A stretch of 64,000 nucleotides of DNA from Achatina immaculata (Eukaryota; Mollusca; Gastropoda; Stylommatophora; Achatinidae), in NCBI GenBank assembly GCA_009760885.1, contig CM019712.1, forward strand, positions 28,007,816 through 28,071,815. The letters are read 5' to 3'. The position numbers and the translations under genes were made by a program. This document shows positions 20,223 through 30,969 of the stretch, one piece after another. A model generated the notes under the pieces. That model was not told the origin of the DNA. It ran no database searches and saw only the letters and a program-made list of their open reading frames with translations. Each line of letters begins with the position of its first letter. Positions within the stretch are counted from its first letter, which is position 1.

Positions 20223-20990
20223 ATATAATAAATTTGTTTCTGTTACCATGTAACAATATTGCAATATATAATAAATTATTTGTGTTACCATTTAAAATTA
20301 GTGCTATATATGATCTATTATCTATTAGAGAGATATATCACAGTGAGTGTTAAACCATTAGTAAAGAGAGTTGTACACCTATGATGAGAGTTATAATACT
20401 AACATTATGTCACAATAGATCAATAACATTGAGCGTTACGCTACATAAGATGAGAGTTATACCAATAGTAAGGAGAGTTACACAGCTGAAATGAGAGATA
20501 AACCACAATAAACAACTAACATTGAGAGTTACACATTGTGAGTGTATAATAGTAATAAAGAGAGTTGTACCATTAACAATGAAATTCATATTTATAAGGA
20601 GAACTACATTACTTAAATGAGAACTATATCACTAAGATTAAATCAATTGGTCCACAAATATTGAGGGTTACCTTACTGAGTTATATCATTCACTATGAGA
20701 TTTTAATAGTAATAGTATGTGTCATTTCACTAACAATTAGAAGTACTTGTATATCGGTAACTATAAAAAGTAATACTAGTAACAATGACACTTATATTAG
20801 TAATAATGATAATAATAAAAGCAATCAGAGTTATATTATTAACTATCATTAATATTATTATAATATTAACTATCACTAATAATGAGAATTATACAATCAC
20901 CAATAAGAGATATAACTTAAACAATATGTGCTATACAAATGACAGGGAGTTCAAACACAAACGATGAGAGTTGTATGAAAGTTATATCAC
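20223..20990. repeat. short AT satellite and degenerate 'GAGAGTTATA' repeats
   Basis: About two units of the 43-bp satellite (AACAATATTGCAATATATAA) are followed by degenerate copies of GAGAGTTATA.CACTAACAATGA. The same order occurs at 60100-60830. This is the left part of segmental copy A. Confidence 0.7.
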
Positions 20991-21179
20991 TAAAGCTGAT
21001 AGTTACACCGTTGCAAAGTGAGCTATACTTCCTACACTGAGATCCCCTACTTTAAACGAAGAATGTTATAGGAGGTCTGTTCAAAAAATGTCTGACCTTA
21101 ATTTTTCTCGCGGATATAAGTCAAGCACAGAAAGTATCTTCCGGCTAGAAGTCTGTATGGATAATCCTTTAAAAGTGGA

Positions 21180-21545
21180 GAGGTACAATCTTTTAAACTT
21201 GGAGTAGTACAATTGTTTAAAAGTAGAGTGGTACAATCTTTTAAACTTGGAGTAGTACAATCGTTTCAAAGTGAAATTGTACAATCGTTTCAAAGTGAAA
21301 TGGTACAATCGTTTCAAAGTGAAATTGTACAATCGTTTCAAAGTGAAATGGTACAATCGTTTCAAAGTGAAATTGTACAATCGTTTCAAAGTGAAATGGT
21401 ACAATCGTTTCAAAGTGAAATTGTACAATCGTTTAAAAGTGGAGCAGCAGAATCGTCTCAAAGTGGAGTGGTACAATCGTTTCAAAGTGGAGTGGTAAAT
21501 CGTTTCAAAGTAAAGTAGTAGAATCATTTCAAAGTGGAGTGGTAC
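21180..21545 (+). repeat. 24-bp minisatellite with 48-bp higher-order unit
   Basis: About 15 copies of a 24-bp unit containing ACAATCGTTTCAAAGTG. Between about 21256 and 21445 two variants alternate strictly (…GAAATTGTA, …GAAATGGTA), giving a 48-bp higher-order repeat. The period is a multiple of three, so long open frames run on both strands. The array lies between the mariner 5' end and its transposase. A shorter, more variable array is at 60940-61225 in copy B. Confidence 0.9.
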
Positions 21546-21754
21546 AAATGTTCAAAGATGGCTACACATCGCTGTAGAGCAAACAATGTTCCTATAGGCC
21601 CTGAATAAGCCAAAATGACGAGGTCATCAACCAACAGCGGACTTTGGTCGTGCAAACCAGTCGTGTCACCATACGAGAACTTGCGAACGATGTGGGGATA
21701 AGCACTGACTCGATACACTCCGTTTTTATGGACGTTTTGTTCATGGGGAGAATG

Positions 21755-21947
21755 AATGAATGAATGAATAATCTTTATTTTTAAAGGGTAAAGAATTGGG
21801 CACGCAGGCCCGTCTTACATTCTGCCCTTCATCACTCCATCTTTCATTCTTCCCACACACTTGATTTTGTACAAAAATACAAATTAAATTAGGAAAAACA
21901 TATCAAAAGAGTGTACGATGTAACTGCTACATTCAAGGTAAAAGAAG
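21755..21947 (-). mobile_element. CR1/L2-like LINE 3' tail insertion
   Basis: Begins with a GAAT repeat and continues with GGGCACGCAGGCCCGTCTTA. It is the reverse complement of the last ~200 bp of the LINE at 48943-51778. The equivalent site in mariner B (near 61405) is unoccupied. Confidence 0.8.
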
Positions 21948-22739
21948 AGAGTGCCAAGGAGATTGCTACCGAAGTTGTTTACGCTGAAACAGAAAAAAAA
22001 AAACTCCGTCTGGAAGTCGCTCAGGTCTTGCTGAACTGTGTAATGGCAACACCGACATACTGAACAACGTGATCGCTGGAAACCAAGATACAATTGTCAC
22101 AGTGGAGATCATCACTGAGACCAAAGAAAGCAAGGCAGATGCGATGCAACGTCAAAATCATCTTCATCGTTTTCTTTCACTCTTGTGGGGTGGTACACGA
22201 GTACGCCCAACAAGGTATAGACATAACCAAAGAAGGCCACGTGGCTATCATCCATCGCCTTCGTGATGCCTTGAGAAGCACTGACCATCTGGGCAAAGAA
22301 ACCTAGGAAGCTCAGTCATGACAAGGCACCAGCCCATTCTTCCCATCTGATTCATCTTTCCTGGCCAAACAAAACATTCATCTTCTTCGTCAGGCTACCT
22401 ACTCTCCAGACATTACTCATTTGCGACTTTTGAACTTTCCTCAGATTGGAAATGTCGCTGAAAGAGACCCGATCTAAATCGCAAGAAGACATTATACAGA
22501 ACCCGACTGCCGAACTTTTACTCTGTTCCAAAGAGCCCTTAATGAAATTTTCATAATAATGGCAGGACCGACGGGAGAAGTGTGTGTTTTGAAGAGGATT
22601 AGGGTTTCAGACCCCCAGATGAGCTATTGTTTTTGTTTTGTTTTTTTCCCATCCAGTATAGTATACTTGTTGAGCAAACCTCATATAAATAACAAAGGAA
22701 TTAAACAACCAACACTGGCAGTCGCGTAACTAACAATGA

Positions 22740-24413
22740 ACAAATCACAACGGCTTAAAGAACGAGTTTTAAGTAATTATGCACAAAAAGACAAAGAAGT
22801 GAAGGAATCATGCCGTCAAAAACAGAACACAAGCAGCACAAACAATAGACATACCTGAAGCAAAAACGGAACTAAACATCAATACAGGACCAATAACAAT
22901 AAATGAAGTAAAGGAGGCGATAAAGAAGCTAAAATCAGACAGGGCACCAGGTGAAGATGAAGTGACTGCGGAGATGTTGAAAGCAGAAGAAACAGAAACA
23001 CCAAAACAACTTTGCCGGATATTACAACAAATTTGGGATTTAGAAAAAGCCCCAGAGGAGTGGAAAACTGGTCTTATAATAAAACTACCAAAGAAGGGTG
23101 ACCTCAGAGATTGCGGGAACTGGAGAGGCATTACCCTACTGCCTCTCACCAGTAAAGTATTTTGCAGAATAATCATCAACAGAATTGTACCACCACTTGA
23201 GGAAAAACTTCGGAAAGAGCAGGCAGGATTTAGGAAAGGAAGATCATGCATAGACCACATATTTGTACTTAGACAAATATTAGAACAGGCAATGAGTGGC
23301 ATAGCACAACATATGCATTATTCATAGATTTTGAGAAAGCCTTGACAGTGTCAACAGAGATGCACTGTGGAAAATCCTAAGATGGCATGGCCTCCCCCAT
23401 AAAATAGTTAATGTAATCAAAGCCCTATACGAGGGTTTTCAGTGCAAAGTTATCTGTGGAGAACATACCTCCAGCAGCTTTAGGGTACAAACTGAAACAG
23501 GGATGTGTACTATCACCAACATTATTTATCTTGGCAGTAGACTGGTTAATGAAGGAGGCAACATCAGACAAACGCAGAGGATTACAATGGACCCTTGACA
23601 CAGTGCTGGAGGACCTTGACTTTGCGGACGACATTTGTCTATTATCAAGCAGTCACAAAGATATGCAAGATAAAATAAACAAGCTAACTCAGAATGCAAA
23701 CAACATAGGACTAAAGATCAACGTAGGAAAGACAAAGTTAATGAAGCAAAATGTGAACAACAGAAATGTACTCAGAGTAGATAGCAAGTTAGTGGAGGAG
23801 GTCAACGAATTTGTATACCTTGGCAGCAGAGTAGTAGAAAATGGAGACAGCACAGAGGACATCAACAGCAGACTTACTAGAGCAAACCAGGCTTTTGCAA
23901 TGCTGCAGAATATATGGACATAAAAAAAACTAAGCATAAATATGAAAATCAGGATTTTTAAGAGTAATGTTCTAAGTGTACTACTCTATGGAAGCGAATG
24001 CTGGAAAATCACCAAAACCATAGAAAACAAGTTGAATTCTTTCCAGACTAAATGTTTACGAAGAATTAGAAAAATATTTTGGCCAAACACTATAAGAAAT
24101 AACATCTTATTAGCAGAAATGCAGATGAAACCACTGACAACAATTATTGAGGAAAGACGCTGGCAGTGGTTGGGACATGTGCTCCGAATGACTGACAACT
24201 CACTACCAAAAACAGCACTAAGATGGACACCACAGGGGAGCAGAAGTAAGGGTAGACCAAAAGAGACATGGAGAAGAACAACAGAAAGGATGTTGAGCAA
24301 TAGAGGGCTCACCTGGGCAAGAGCAGAAAAAAAGGCGAAGGACAGGCATTTGTGGAAAACCCTTGCGGAAGCCCCATGTGCCCTGGGCACTTAAGGTTCA
24401 GAGAGAGAGAGAG
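22740..24413 (+). pseudogene. RTE-type LINE insertion, 5'-truncated
   Basis: RT protein pieces in several frames: LKSDRAPGEDEV; LPKKGDLRDCGNWRGITLLP; DFEKA; LKQGCVLSPTLF; DFADDICLLSS with the catalytic ADD; FVYLGSRVVENGDS; then the RTE-like C-terminus WQWLGHVLRM...SKGRPKETWRRT...DRHLWKTLAEAPC. It ends in a GA repeat. A 12-bp target duplication AACTAACAATGA flanks it (22728-22739 and 24414-24425). The empty site is preserved once at 62184-62195. At least three frameshifts make it inactive. The endonuclease domain is missing because of 5' truncation. Confidence 0.88.
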
Positions 24414-24425
24414 AACTAACAATGA

Positions 24426-25270
24426 CAGTTATACTGCCACATGTGAGAAGAAAACCATTAGAAATGAAATAAACATATTTTATCCACAAAACGTAGTGAA
24501 ACTGTTGATAGTTTTCTAGGAACATTCTATATATCTTGAAGTAATCTTGCGTGTATCCCACCCGCTTATGGTAATACGTAGTTCTGCTTGGCCAACGAAC
24601 TTCGCAGTGTCACATGAGTGCACTGGTGAGGTCGATACTCAGGTACTCCAAAAATTCTGAGTTTGAATTTGTCTGGTCGAACTTCACTCACTGTTGGAAT
24701 AAAAGCTGAATTCCTTTCAGACTAAATGGCTACGTAGGATTGAGATGAATTGTTTAGGCCAAATACCATAAGAAACAACATCTTACTGGCAGAAGTGCTT
24801 ATGAAGCCATTGACTTCAGTTATTGTGGAAAGATGTTAGGATGTCTGGGCGTGTGCTTCGGATGACAGATAACTCTTTACCAAAATTAGCGCTGAGATGG
24901 ACAGAGCAGGAGAAAAGAGTAAGGATAGACCAAAGAAGACAGTGAGAGGAACAACAGAGAAGACGTTGAACAACAGAGAAGACGTTGAACAGCAGAGAAG
25001 ACGTTGAACAACAGAGAAGACGTTGAACAACAGAGAAGACGTTGAAGAACAGAGAAGACGTTGAACAATAGAGGGTCCACTTGGGGAGCAGAATGAATGA
25101 ATGAATGAATGAATAATCTTTATTTTTCAGGGGTAAAGAATTGGGCACGCAGGCCCGTCTTACATTCTGCCCTTCGTCACTCCATCTTTCATTCTTCCCA
25201 CACACTAGAAGGGAAACAAAGAACAAAAGACCGGCGTTTGTGGAAAACCTTAGCGGAAGCCCCATGTGCC
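24426..25270 (+). mobile_element. decayed RTE 3' end with 19-bp repeat expansion
   Basis: A diverged copy of the RTE 3' coding end, including the equivalents of PFRLNGYVGLR..., 'KDRRLWKTLAEAPC' and the GA tail. An internal 19-bp unit (AACAACAGAGAAGACGTTG) is expanded about six times at about 24945-25075. A LINE tail is inserted at 25090-25208. The duplicate at 62200-62850 has neither the expansion nor the insertion. Confidence 0.7.
25090..25208 (-). mobile_element. CR1/L2-like LINE 3' tail insertion
   Basis: GAAT repeats followed by the GGGCACGCAGGCCCGTCTTA tail, as at 21755. Segmental copy B is empty here (near 62760). Confidence 0.8.
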
Positions 25271-25838
25271 TTGGTTTAGAGAGAGAGAGAAAGAGAGAGA
25301 GAATCGGTTAGAAAAAGAGAGAGAAAGAGTTAGTGAGAGAAAACGAGAGAGAAAGAGAGAGAGAAATAGATAGAAAGGGCGAAAGAGAGAAAGAGAGGTA
25401 AAAATAGAAAGAGGGAGAGAAATAGAGAGAAAGAGAGAGAGACAGAGAGAGAGAGAAAGAGAGAAAAAGAAAAAGAGAGAGAGAGAGAAGGAGAGAAAAC
25501 GAAAGAACGAACTTTATTTTCAAGAGAGTTAATAATTGGACGCGCAAGCCTGTCTACCATCCTGCCCTTGATCATACAACTTTCACTCAGTCACAGTCAA
25601 GCAGTATATTTTTTTATTGAACATAATATGCAGGACAAAAGAAACAAAGTGAATAAATAAAAAAAAAGAAAGAAAGAGAAAGAGAGAGAGAGACAGAGAG
25701 AGAGAGACAGAGAGAGAGAGAGAGTGATTGATTGACGGACTGATCTTTATTTAAAAAGATTTAAGAATTGGGCACGCAGGCCAGTCTGACATTCTACACT
25801 TTATCGTACATCTTTCAATCTAATCCAAACAATCTGCT
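25271..25838. repeat. (GA)n tracts and two LINE tail copies
   Basis: Long GA-rich microsatellites (25276-25500 and 25660-25725) alternate with two diverged LINE tails (25505-25600, 25735-25830). The same order recurs at 62840-63205. Ser/Leu-rich frames across the GA tracts are compositional. Confidence 0.8.
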
Positions 25839-26259
25839 ATCAAAGGCAATTTCTTGTTTGGAAGTGAGAACATTCATCGTTTAACAACCCTGCATCGAAA
25901 CCAACTGAGGGTAGAGTTCACTTTCAACAGTTTAGATTACTTCACTGTTTATTGCAATTCTCGTGCGTTCAGTGAGGCTGAAAAGTATCAACTTGAAGTT
26001 GGTGGTTACTCAGGCAACGCTGGAGACAGCCTTCAGTACCACAGCGGAATGCCATTTACCACTCCGGACCGGGAAACGATTTGGTCAACTATAACTGTGC
26101 CCAGAGATTCCGTGGAGCTTGATGGCATAAAGACTGCCACTGGAGTAATCTGAGCGGTAGGTGGGGTTCACAGAACTTTGGTGAAGGTCTAAACTGGTAC
26201 AACAGGCAATTATAATTCAGTTACATCGACTGAAATGGAAATAAGACCAATAGTCTGAT
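25839..26259 (+). pseudogene. FReD pseudogene (copy 2)
   Basis: A fibrinogen-related domain truncated at its 5' end. Homology starts at the equivalent of 'GNFWFGNE' and follows copy 3 closely (LRVEFTFN, YSGNAGDSL, YHSGM). A frameshift just after the calcium-site segment (near 26075) scrambles the frame, but the nucleotide homology continues through 'TSTEM.IRP' to a TGA at about 26259. The first third of the domain and any upstream exon are missing. A LINE tail and GA repeats abut the break. It is closer to copy 3 than to copy 1. Confidence 0.88.
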
Positions 26260-26668
26260 ATAAGTACGTTAGATATACAGGCTGACACATATTTTTAGGA
26301 AACTGGTGATCCTACATCCCTTCTAATCCTGACCTGCAGTTTACTAGACGGACAGTAGATGGCGCTGTATGTAACATACACAGAGTCGTGTGTGGAAAGA
26401 CCTGTGTGGGTGTTATCATGTTATTCTCGTTATTTACACTGTTTCTAGTAACAGGCCTATTACTTTCTAACTGATTTTTTTTCTTTCACTCACTTTCTTC
26501 CAATGCTATATTTCATTTTCTTGAAGTAATTTTAACGTTTTTACACTGATCTACAGTATATTTTCAGATTTTTAAAAATTGTGCCATCTCTCTATTTCGA
26601 CAACATTCAGAAACCACATTTGCTGGAAAATCGATATCAGATCTGTAACTTACATCAGCAACAATAAA
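26260..26668 (+). other. 3'UTR-equivalent of FReD pseudogene
   Basis: Aligns with 44537-44949, including the poly(A) signal AATAAA at 26663-26668. The GA tract of copy 1 is absent. Confidence 0.65.
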
Positions 26669-27590
26669 ACACACTTGTAAAACAAACATATATTTGTCTG
26701 TACTTCTCTCACACGTTTCATTTGTCTGTGCTTATTTCAAACGATGCATTTGTTACTTGTTTATCTAACGTGAGGTACTTGTCTGTATTTACAGTATTTC
26801 ACGTGATGTATACGTGTACGTTTTCTCTCATATGAAATATTTGCCTGTGTTTATTTCGCATGGTGTATATGTCTGTCTTTATCTAACATGATTGTTGTCA
26901 CTACTTATTTAAGCTTGAATAGAAAGATGACAGAGACAACCAGTGAGTCACTGATAAATATGCCTGACTGAGACACGAGATAACTCAGTGGCCTGTGTAA
27001 GTCACCATACAGAATAAAGATATAAACAGAATTAGTAAAGTTCTGAAATAAACTATGAAGAACGTTGTTAATATTTACATCACCGTCTGCTAATGTTGTG
27101 CTTTATAATTGGATGAAATTATGATTATCCGTAATACACCTCAACCCACTTCATCAAAAACAAAATATTGATGTCAGAGTGGAGAACTTTCATGGCACAC
27201 CTGTGTGAAGCAGTTGGAGATTCGCTGGTTTACAAGTTCGTGCATCTTCCTGGATCGCCTTGCCACCGTAGCCCAATTCTCATCCAACAAGACGGAATTT
27301 CTTTGACATCCTCATGGATTCTTTATCAGAATTCAATGAAGATCATTCAATAGAGAAGCATGTGTTAGCTGGAACTTTGTTCTTTAACGATGATATTTGA
27401 AGCACATGTAAAGTATCTAAAAGGAACAGGTAACTTTGCGTTCTTGATATTCTGAAGAAGGACAACTATCTTAAAATTTCGTAAATAGTACGTTTCCTGC
27501 AGTTTGGAGAATAAGAGTACAATACACAGCAATGTATACACACTCTTCTAATGGTATTTTTTCTTCTAATAAGAATGTTTTGATTCAGGC
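26669..27590 (+). other. conserved downstream module of FReD unit 2
   Basis: Degenerate TTTATTTCACATG-type repeats, then the module shared with copies 1 and 3 (GATAACTCAG, TTTCATGGCACACCTGTG, GTGCATCTTCCT). No coding potential is supported. Confidence 0.55.
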
Positions 27591-27594
27591 AGAT

Positions 27595-27910
27595 ACATCA
27601 TGAAAGAAAACATAAGAGGGCTATAAGGAAAAGCGAAAACAAAAAGCCGCAGGAATTGATAGTATGACAACCGAGACAGTAAAGGCCTGCCTGTGGAGAA
27701 CTTGGAGTAATATGGCTGAATTAAATCTTCAACGTTGCCTAGTATGAACTAACAATATCAATAAATTGGCAAAAAGTTGTGACAGTGACGATATAGAAAA
27801 AAGAAAGGAAGCTAAAAAGATTGCAACACTTATAAGGGAGTCTCTCTACTAAGCCATGTGGGGAAAACATGTGCAAAGGTAATAGAACAAAGTAAACGGT
27901 ACATAGGTGA
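27595..27910 (+). mobile_element. LINE RT fragment shared by FReD units 2 and 3
   Basis: Degraded RT sequence corresponding to the 'I.LPKKG...L..CNNYRGISLL....K..AKVIE' region, broken by stops. It has a counterpart at the same relative place at 45840-46060 but not after FReD copy 1. It therefore dates the split between units. Confidence 0.55.
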
Positions 27911-28029
27911 GCCAGTACTTGGAGTTCTGATTTAGACAGCTTAGAGAGAACGCTTTGAAACACAATAACTAGGTCATAGTAGCCTTAAGAAATCAAGAAA
28001 AAAACACACAAAAATAAGAGCAACAAAAA

Positions 28030-28249
28030 AACAAAACTGTTAAGGGACGTACATTCGAACCCACTTAATATCACATTGCTTTATGTCACAGCACTGTCAT
28101 TGTGACAGAAATTGTATGCCCGGCTAACTCTATTAAAAAATTAATGACCTTTACTCCAATTAATATCACCTTGCTTAATGGCACAAAGTGGTTAATGTCA
28201 ACATATTTTTGTTTACGATAAAAGACACATCGACTGTGATAAAACGGTT
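28030..28249 (+). repeat. dispersed repeat, left part
   Basis: Matches 54185-54320 (TAAGGGA.GTACA, TATCACAT.GCTTTATGTCA, TGCTTAATG). Its continuation is at 29490-29830, with a Penelope-like element between them. At 54 kb the two halves are contiguous. Confidence 0.65.
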
Positions 28250-29490
28250 CTAGTAATAAATGTAGACAGAGGTGAATGGTTCAATTTTACAAAACGTCAG
28301 AAGTAATGAGGACAATGAGAAAAGCAGAAAATAAGATGAGAATGTATAAATGAATAACATGCAACATCCAATATTTCGACGTCAGCCTTTTTCAAGGATT
28401 ACATACAAATAAATAAGAAAGAGGAAAAATGAAAAACTTAGCTTTGAGACATTCCCCTCCTAGGTACAGAATAGAAAGAATGCCCCATAAAGACCGGGAT
28501 ACAAAAATGGAGAGGTGGATCGGACGTCACGGGACGTTTATGTGGTGAAAAAGAAAGAGGAATATGGGGGGGGGAGGAAAGAGGCCAGGAAGCTATAAAT
28601 ACCCTGTGTTTGCTGGAGAAGAAGGGGATGGAAGGGAGATAGAACTTGTGAATGAAAAACTGCAGCGAAATGCTTAGGGCTAAGGCAAGAAAATGGAGCA
28701 TGAACAGCAGAAGAAAATCTGAACAAGTTTAAAGGACTCTAAATTTATTGTTAATTCAAGTTCTGTGTGGAGACAGCCTGCCTGGAAATAAGGTGCTGTT
28801 CTAGAGCCTTCAGAAAACGTACATCACACAAACAGGAGCAGATTATACTAAAGAAATGTTACATTTTCATCTGTTTTTTCTATGGCAAAAGTGTCTTGCC
28901 ACAGGTGTCCATGCCTTCTTGGAACTGTCGTTAAGATGTTAACGAAAACGATCTCCTAAACGTAAACTGTCTCCACTGTATACTTCATATCACACCACTT
29001 GCATATAATGGCATAAATAAAATTGCGTGAAGTGAAGGTGAAGACCTCCTGAACTGATAACGTGAACCTATGGAAGGAGATCTGGCAAGCCTCAACAACA
29101 AACGACGTCCCCAACATCTGGTACCATTAAAAAGTGTCATCTGTCTGAAGGCGACTTCTAACTGAAAGCTCCCCGAGGTTCTTGTCCTGTCTGTAGGCGA
29201 CCAATGGGGGCACACAGAAGAGGTCACGCGTATCAGGATCGGTCTGGAGAAGATGGAGATGGCGAAACATTATGTTCTTTACTGCCAAACTGGCGCACCA
29301 CCCCTATACAATTCGTGAATGTAATCCGTGAAAAAAGGTGACGCCGAAATACTGGATGTTTCTTTTTTCATTTATACATTCTCATCTTCCTTTCATACAT
29401 TCTGGCATTCGCTTGTTTCTCATTTCCCCCATTCTCTCTGACATTTTCTATAACTGAACCATACACCTCTGTCTACATGTATTTTCGTTC
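28250..29490 (-). mobile_element. Penelope-like retroelement with inverted ends
   Basis: Minus-strand frames contain 'VAYRQDKNLGELSVRSRL', 'GT..W...L..C'-type remnants and 'FIYAIICKWCDMKY.VE'. The order matches the junction between the RT C-terminus and the GIY-YIG endonuclease in Penelope-like elements, with the GIY-YIG core degraded. Inverted terminal segments of about 140 bp (28255-28395 and 29345-29485) share TGTAGACAGAGGTG, GATGAGAATGTATAAATGA and the 'CGAAATA(C/T)TGGATG' block. The core RT is missing, so this is a truncated, inactive copy. Confidence 0.7.
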
Positions 29491-29830
29491 AAGGAGGAGA
29501 TAAAGGCACCGATTCCTATTACATACAGAGCGAGTCAAAGCTGTAAATATCTCACAAAGCGTTATCGGTTTTGCGACTCATCAAAGAAGGGGCCAGCCAT
29601 GTGATCACCGAGTACGTGTCTCATTAATCTTTTGAACATGTCCTCATCAAAATTCAGTTGGGGTCAGTGAAAGGCTTACCACGGCGCCCTTTCAAAAGAT
29701 CGTGATTAAAACTGTTTCTGTCGTTGTTTGTCTTCCTTATCAAGAAGTGGACGGTGTTGTCTAGTTGGCAATGCGAGCTGACAGTTGCTCATTCTCGAGA
29801 CGTGCACTATGAGTTGTACGGTAAAGTAAG
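29491..29830 (+). repeat. dispersed repeat, right part
   Basis: Matches 54350-54665 closely, with shared blocks GCGAGTCAAAGCT, TTTTGAACATG, GTGAAAGGCTTACCACG, GATCGTGATTAAAACTG and TTGTCTAGTTGGCAATGCGAG. Confidence 0.7.
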
Positions 29831-29899
29831 AGAACACAGTTTTGTAGGATTAAACCTCGAAAATATCGTAGACAAAGCACTTTAGTGAGTCGCGAGAGA

Positions 29900-29985
29900 A
29901 AGAAAACCACAAGAGTTACCTGGGATTCGAACCACATACTCTAGTAGGACGAGCAGCCGTCTAGCCATGAGAGTACACAGTACTT
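29900..29985 (-). repeat. tRNA-like SINE head
   Basis: The minus strand has a B box (GGTTCGAATCC) and a degenerate A box (TGGCTAGACGG). No cloverleaf with a matched acceptor stem forms, so I read it as a tRNA-derived SINE fragment rather than a tRNA gene. Confidence 0.45.
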
Positions 29986-30004
29986 ACCAGCTGCATCATA
30001 ATCA

Positions 30005-30735
30005 TCATCATCATGTGCCGTGCCGAATGGCGTTGGCTATTATGCTTCTCCAGAGTACCCGATCCTTCATGCAGGCCATCAGTTCAGTTGGTGATCTCCT
30101 CTCATACCATTCCGTCAGACTGTCCAGTATCATTTCTCTTGGTCTTCCTCTTGATCTTCTTCCTTATATTTTTCCTGTTGTTATAATATTTTCAATGCCC
30201 CCTTTTCTCATTGCATGTCCTATGAAAGTACATTGTCTCTCCCGTATCTTTTTGACAAGGTTTTTGGTCTCTCCAGCTCATCTCATACATTCTTCATTAG
30301 TTATTTTTGCTGCCCAGGGGATTCGCAACATTCTTCTAATAAACCACATTTCTGCTGCTTCCAATGATTTTTGCGCAGACTTGTCTATTGTCCATGATTC
30401 ACTTCCATATAACAAGATAGGTTCAATATAGCATTTTAGGACACGTTTTCTAACATTCATTGATAAGGATGTGTTAGCTAATATGTTTCTCATTCTTTGA
30501 AATGCAGTCTTTGCTTGGCCTATTCTGTTCCTAATTTCTGTTCTGCATTTCCCATCTGAAGTTATTACTGCTCCAAGGTATTTGAATTGCTGCACCTGCT
30601 TTAGAATAGTTCCGTTTAATTTAATACTGCATGCTGATGGATTCTGTTTCTTAGCTATAACCATAGTCTCCGTCTTTTTGATGTTCAAAGTAGGCCTTTT
30701 TGTTCAGTTTCTTTACCAACTGCACTATCTCTCAT
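30005..30735 (-). pseudogene. LINE RT C-terminal fragment
   Basis: The minus frame 30278-30688 is open for 136 codons. It has the palm-to-thumb end of a non-LTR RT protein: FKYLGAVITSDGKC.TEI, LLYGSESWTIDKS, AEMWFIRRMLRIPW. Downstream on the same strand, with frameshifts, come a 'RPREM' segment and a 3' end with an ATG repeat (about 30000-30018). The 5' part, including the RT active site and the endonuclease, is absent. Confidence 0.75.
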
Positions 30736-30829
30736 CTCCGAAAAAAAAGTGTGTTTGAAAGCGAAGTTATTAGTAACTGTTCAGTCTACAAGAGGATCGT
30801 GACTCCAGTAAAGAAACGAGGTCATAACG

Positions 30830-30962
30830 CTGAAATTCCGTAGCTTAAATTCAGCCTCTCTAGCAGGTGCCAACTTTAGACAAACACTCACACGGTCCTC
30901 CGCATGCCTGGTGCATACTTAGCAACAACAACAAACGGAATTTTTAAGCTACGGAATTTCAG
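30830..30962. repeat. 19-bp perfect inverted repeat
   Basis: CTGAAATTCCGTAGCTTAA (30830-30848) is the exact reverse complement of 30944-30962, with a loop of about 95 bases. No known element end is recognised. Confidence 0.6.
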
Positions 30963-30969
30963 TGTAATC

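Larger units (their letters stand above)
21071..22683 (+). mobile_element. mariner element A with internal minisatellite
   Basis: Terminal inverted repeats begin GGAGGTCTGTTCAAAAA at 21071 and end with TTGAGCAAACCTCA at 22683, flanked by TA. Transposase remains (about 21640-22540) include VTIRELANDV, then RPKKARQM and VVHEYAQQGI in broken frames. The usual GDESW around the first catalytic Asp reads GNQDT, so it is dead. A 3'-tail LINE copy is inserted at about 21755-21947. Element B at 60842-62139 is its duplicate and lacks this insertion. Confidence 0.8.

Noticed and set aside
21081..21527. Long open frames on both strands with 8-residue repeats
   Set aside because: The 24-bp minisatellite period keeps all frames open. 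No start context, splice site or conservation supports a protein.
22962..24394. Host gene encoding a reverse transcriptase
   Set aside because: Flanking 12-bp target duplication and the empty site at 62184 show it is a LINE insertion.
25308..25575. Ser/Leu-rich frames in GA tracts (also 17048-17650, 4757-4981, 62696-63173)
   Set aside because: Microsatellite translation only.
29900..29985. tRNA gene on the minus strand
   Set aside because: Good B box but no matched acceptor stem or clear anticodon arm; treated as a SINE head.
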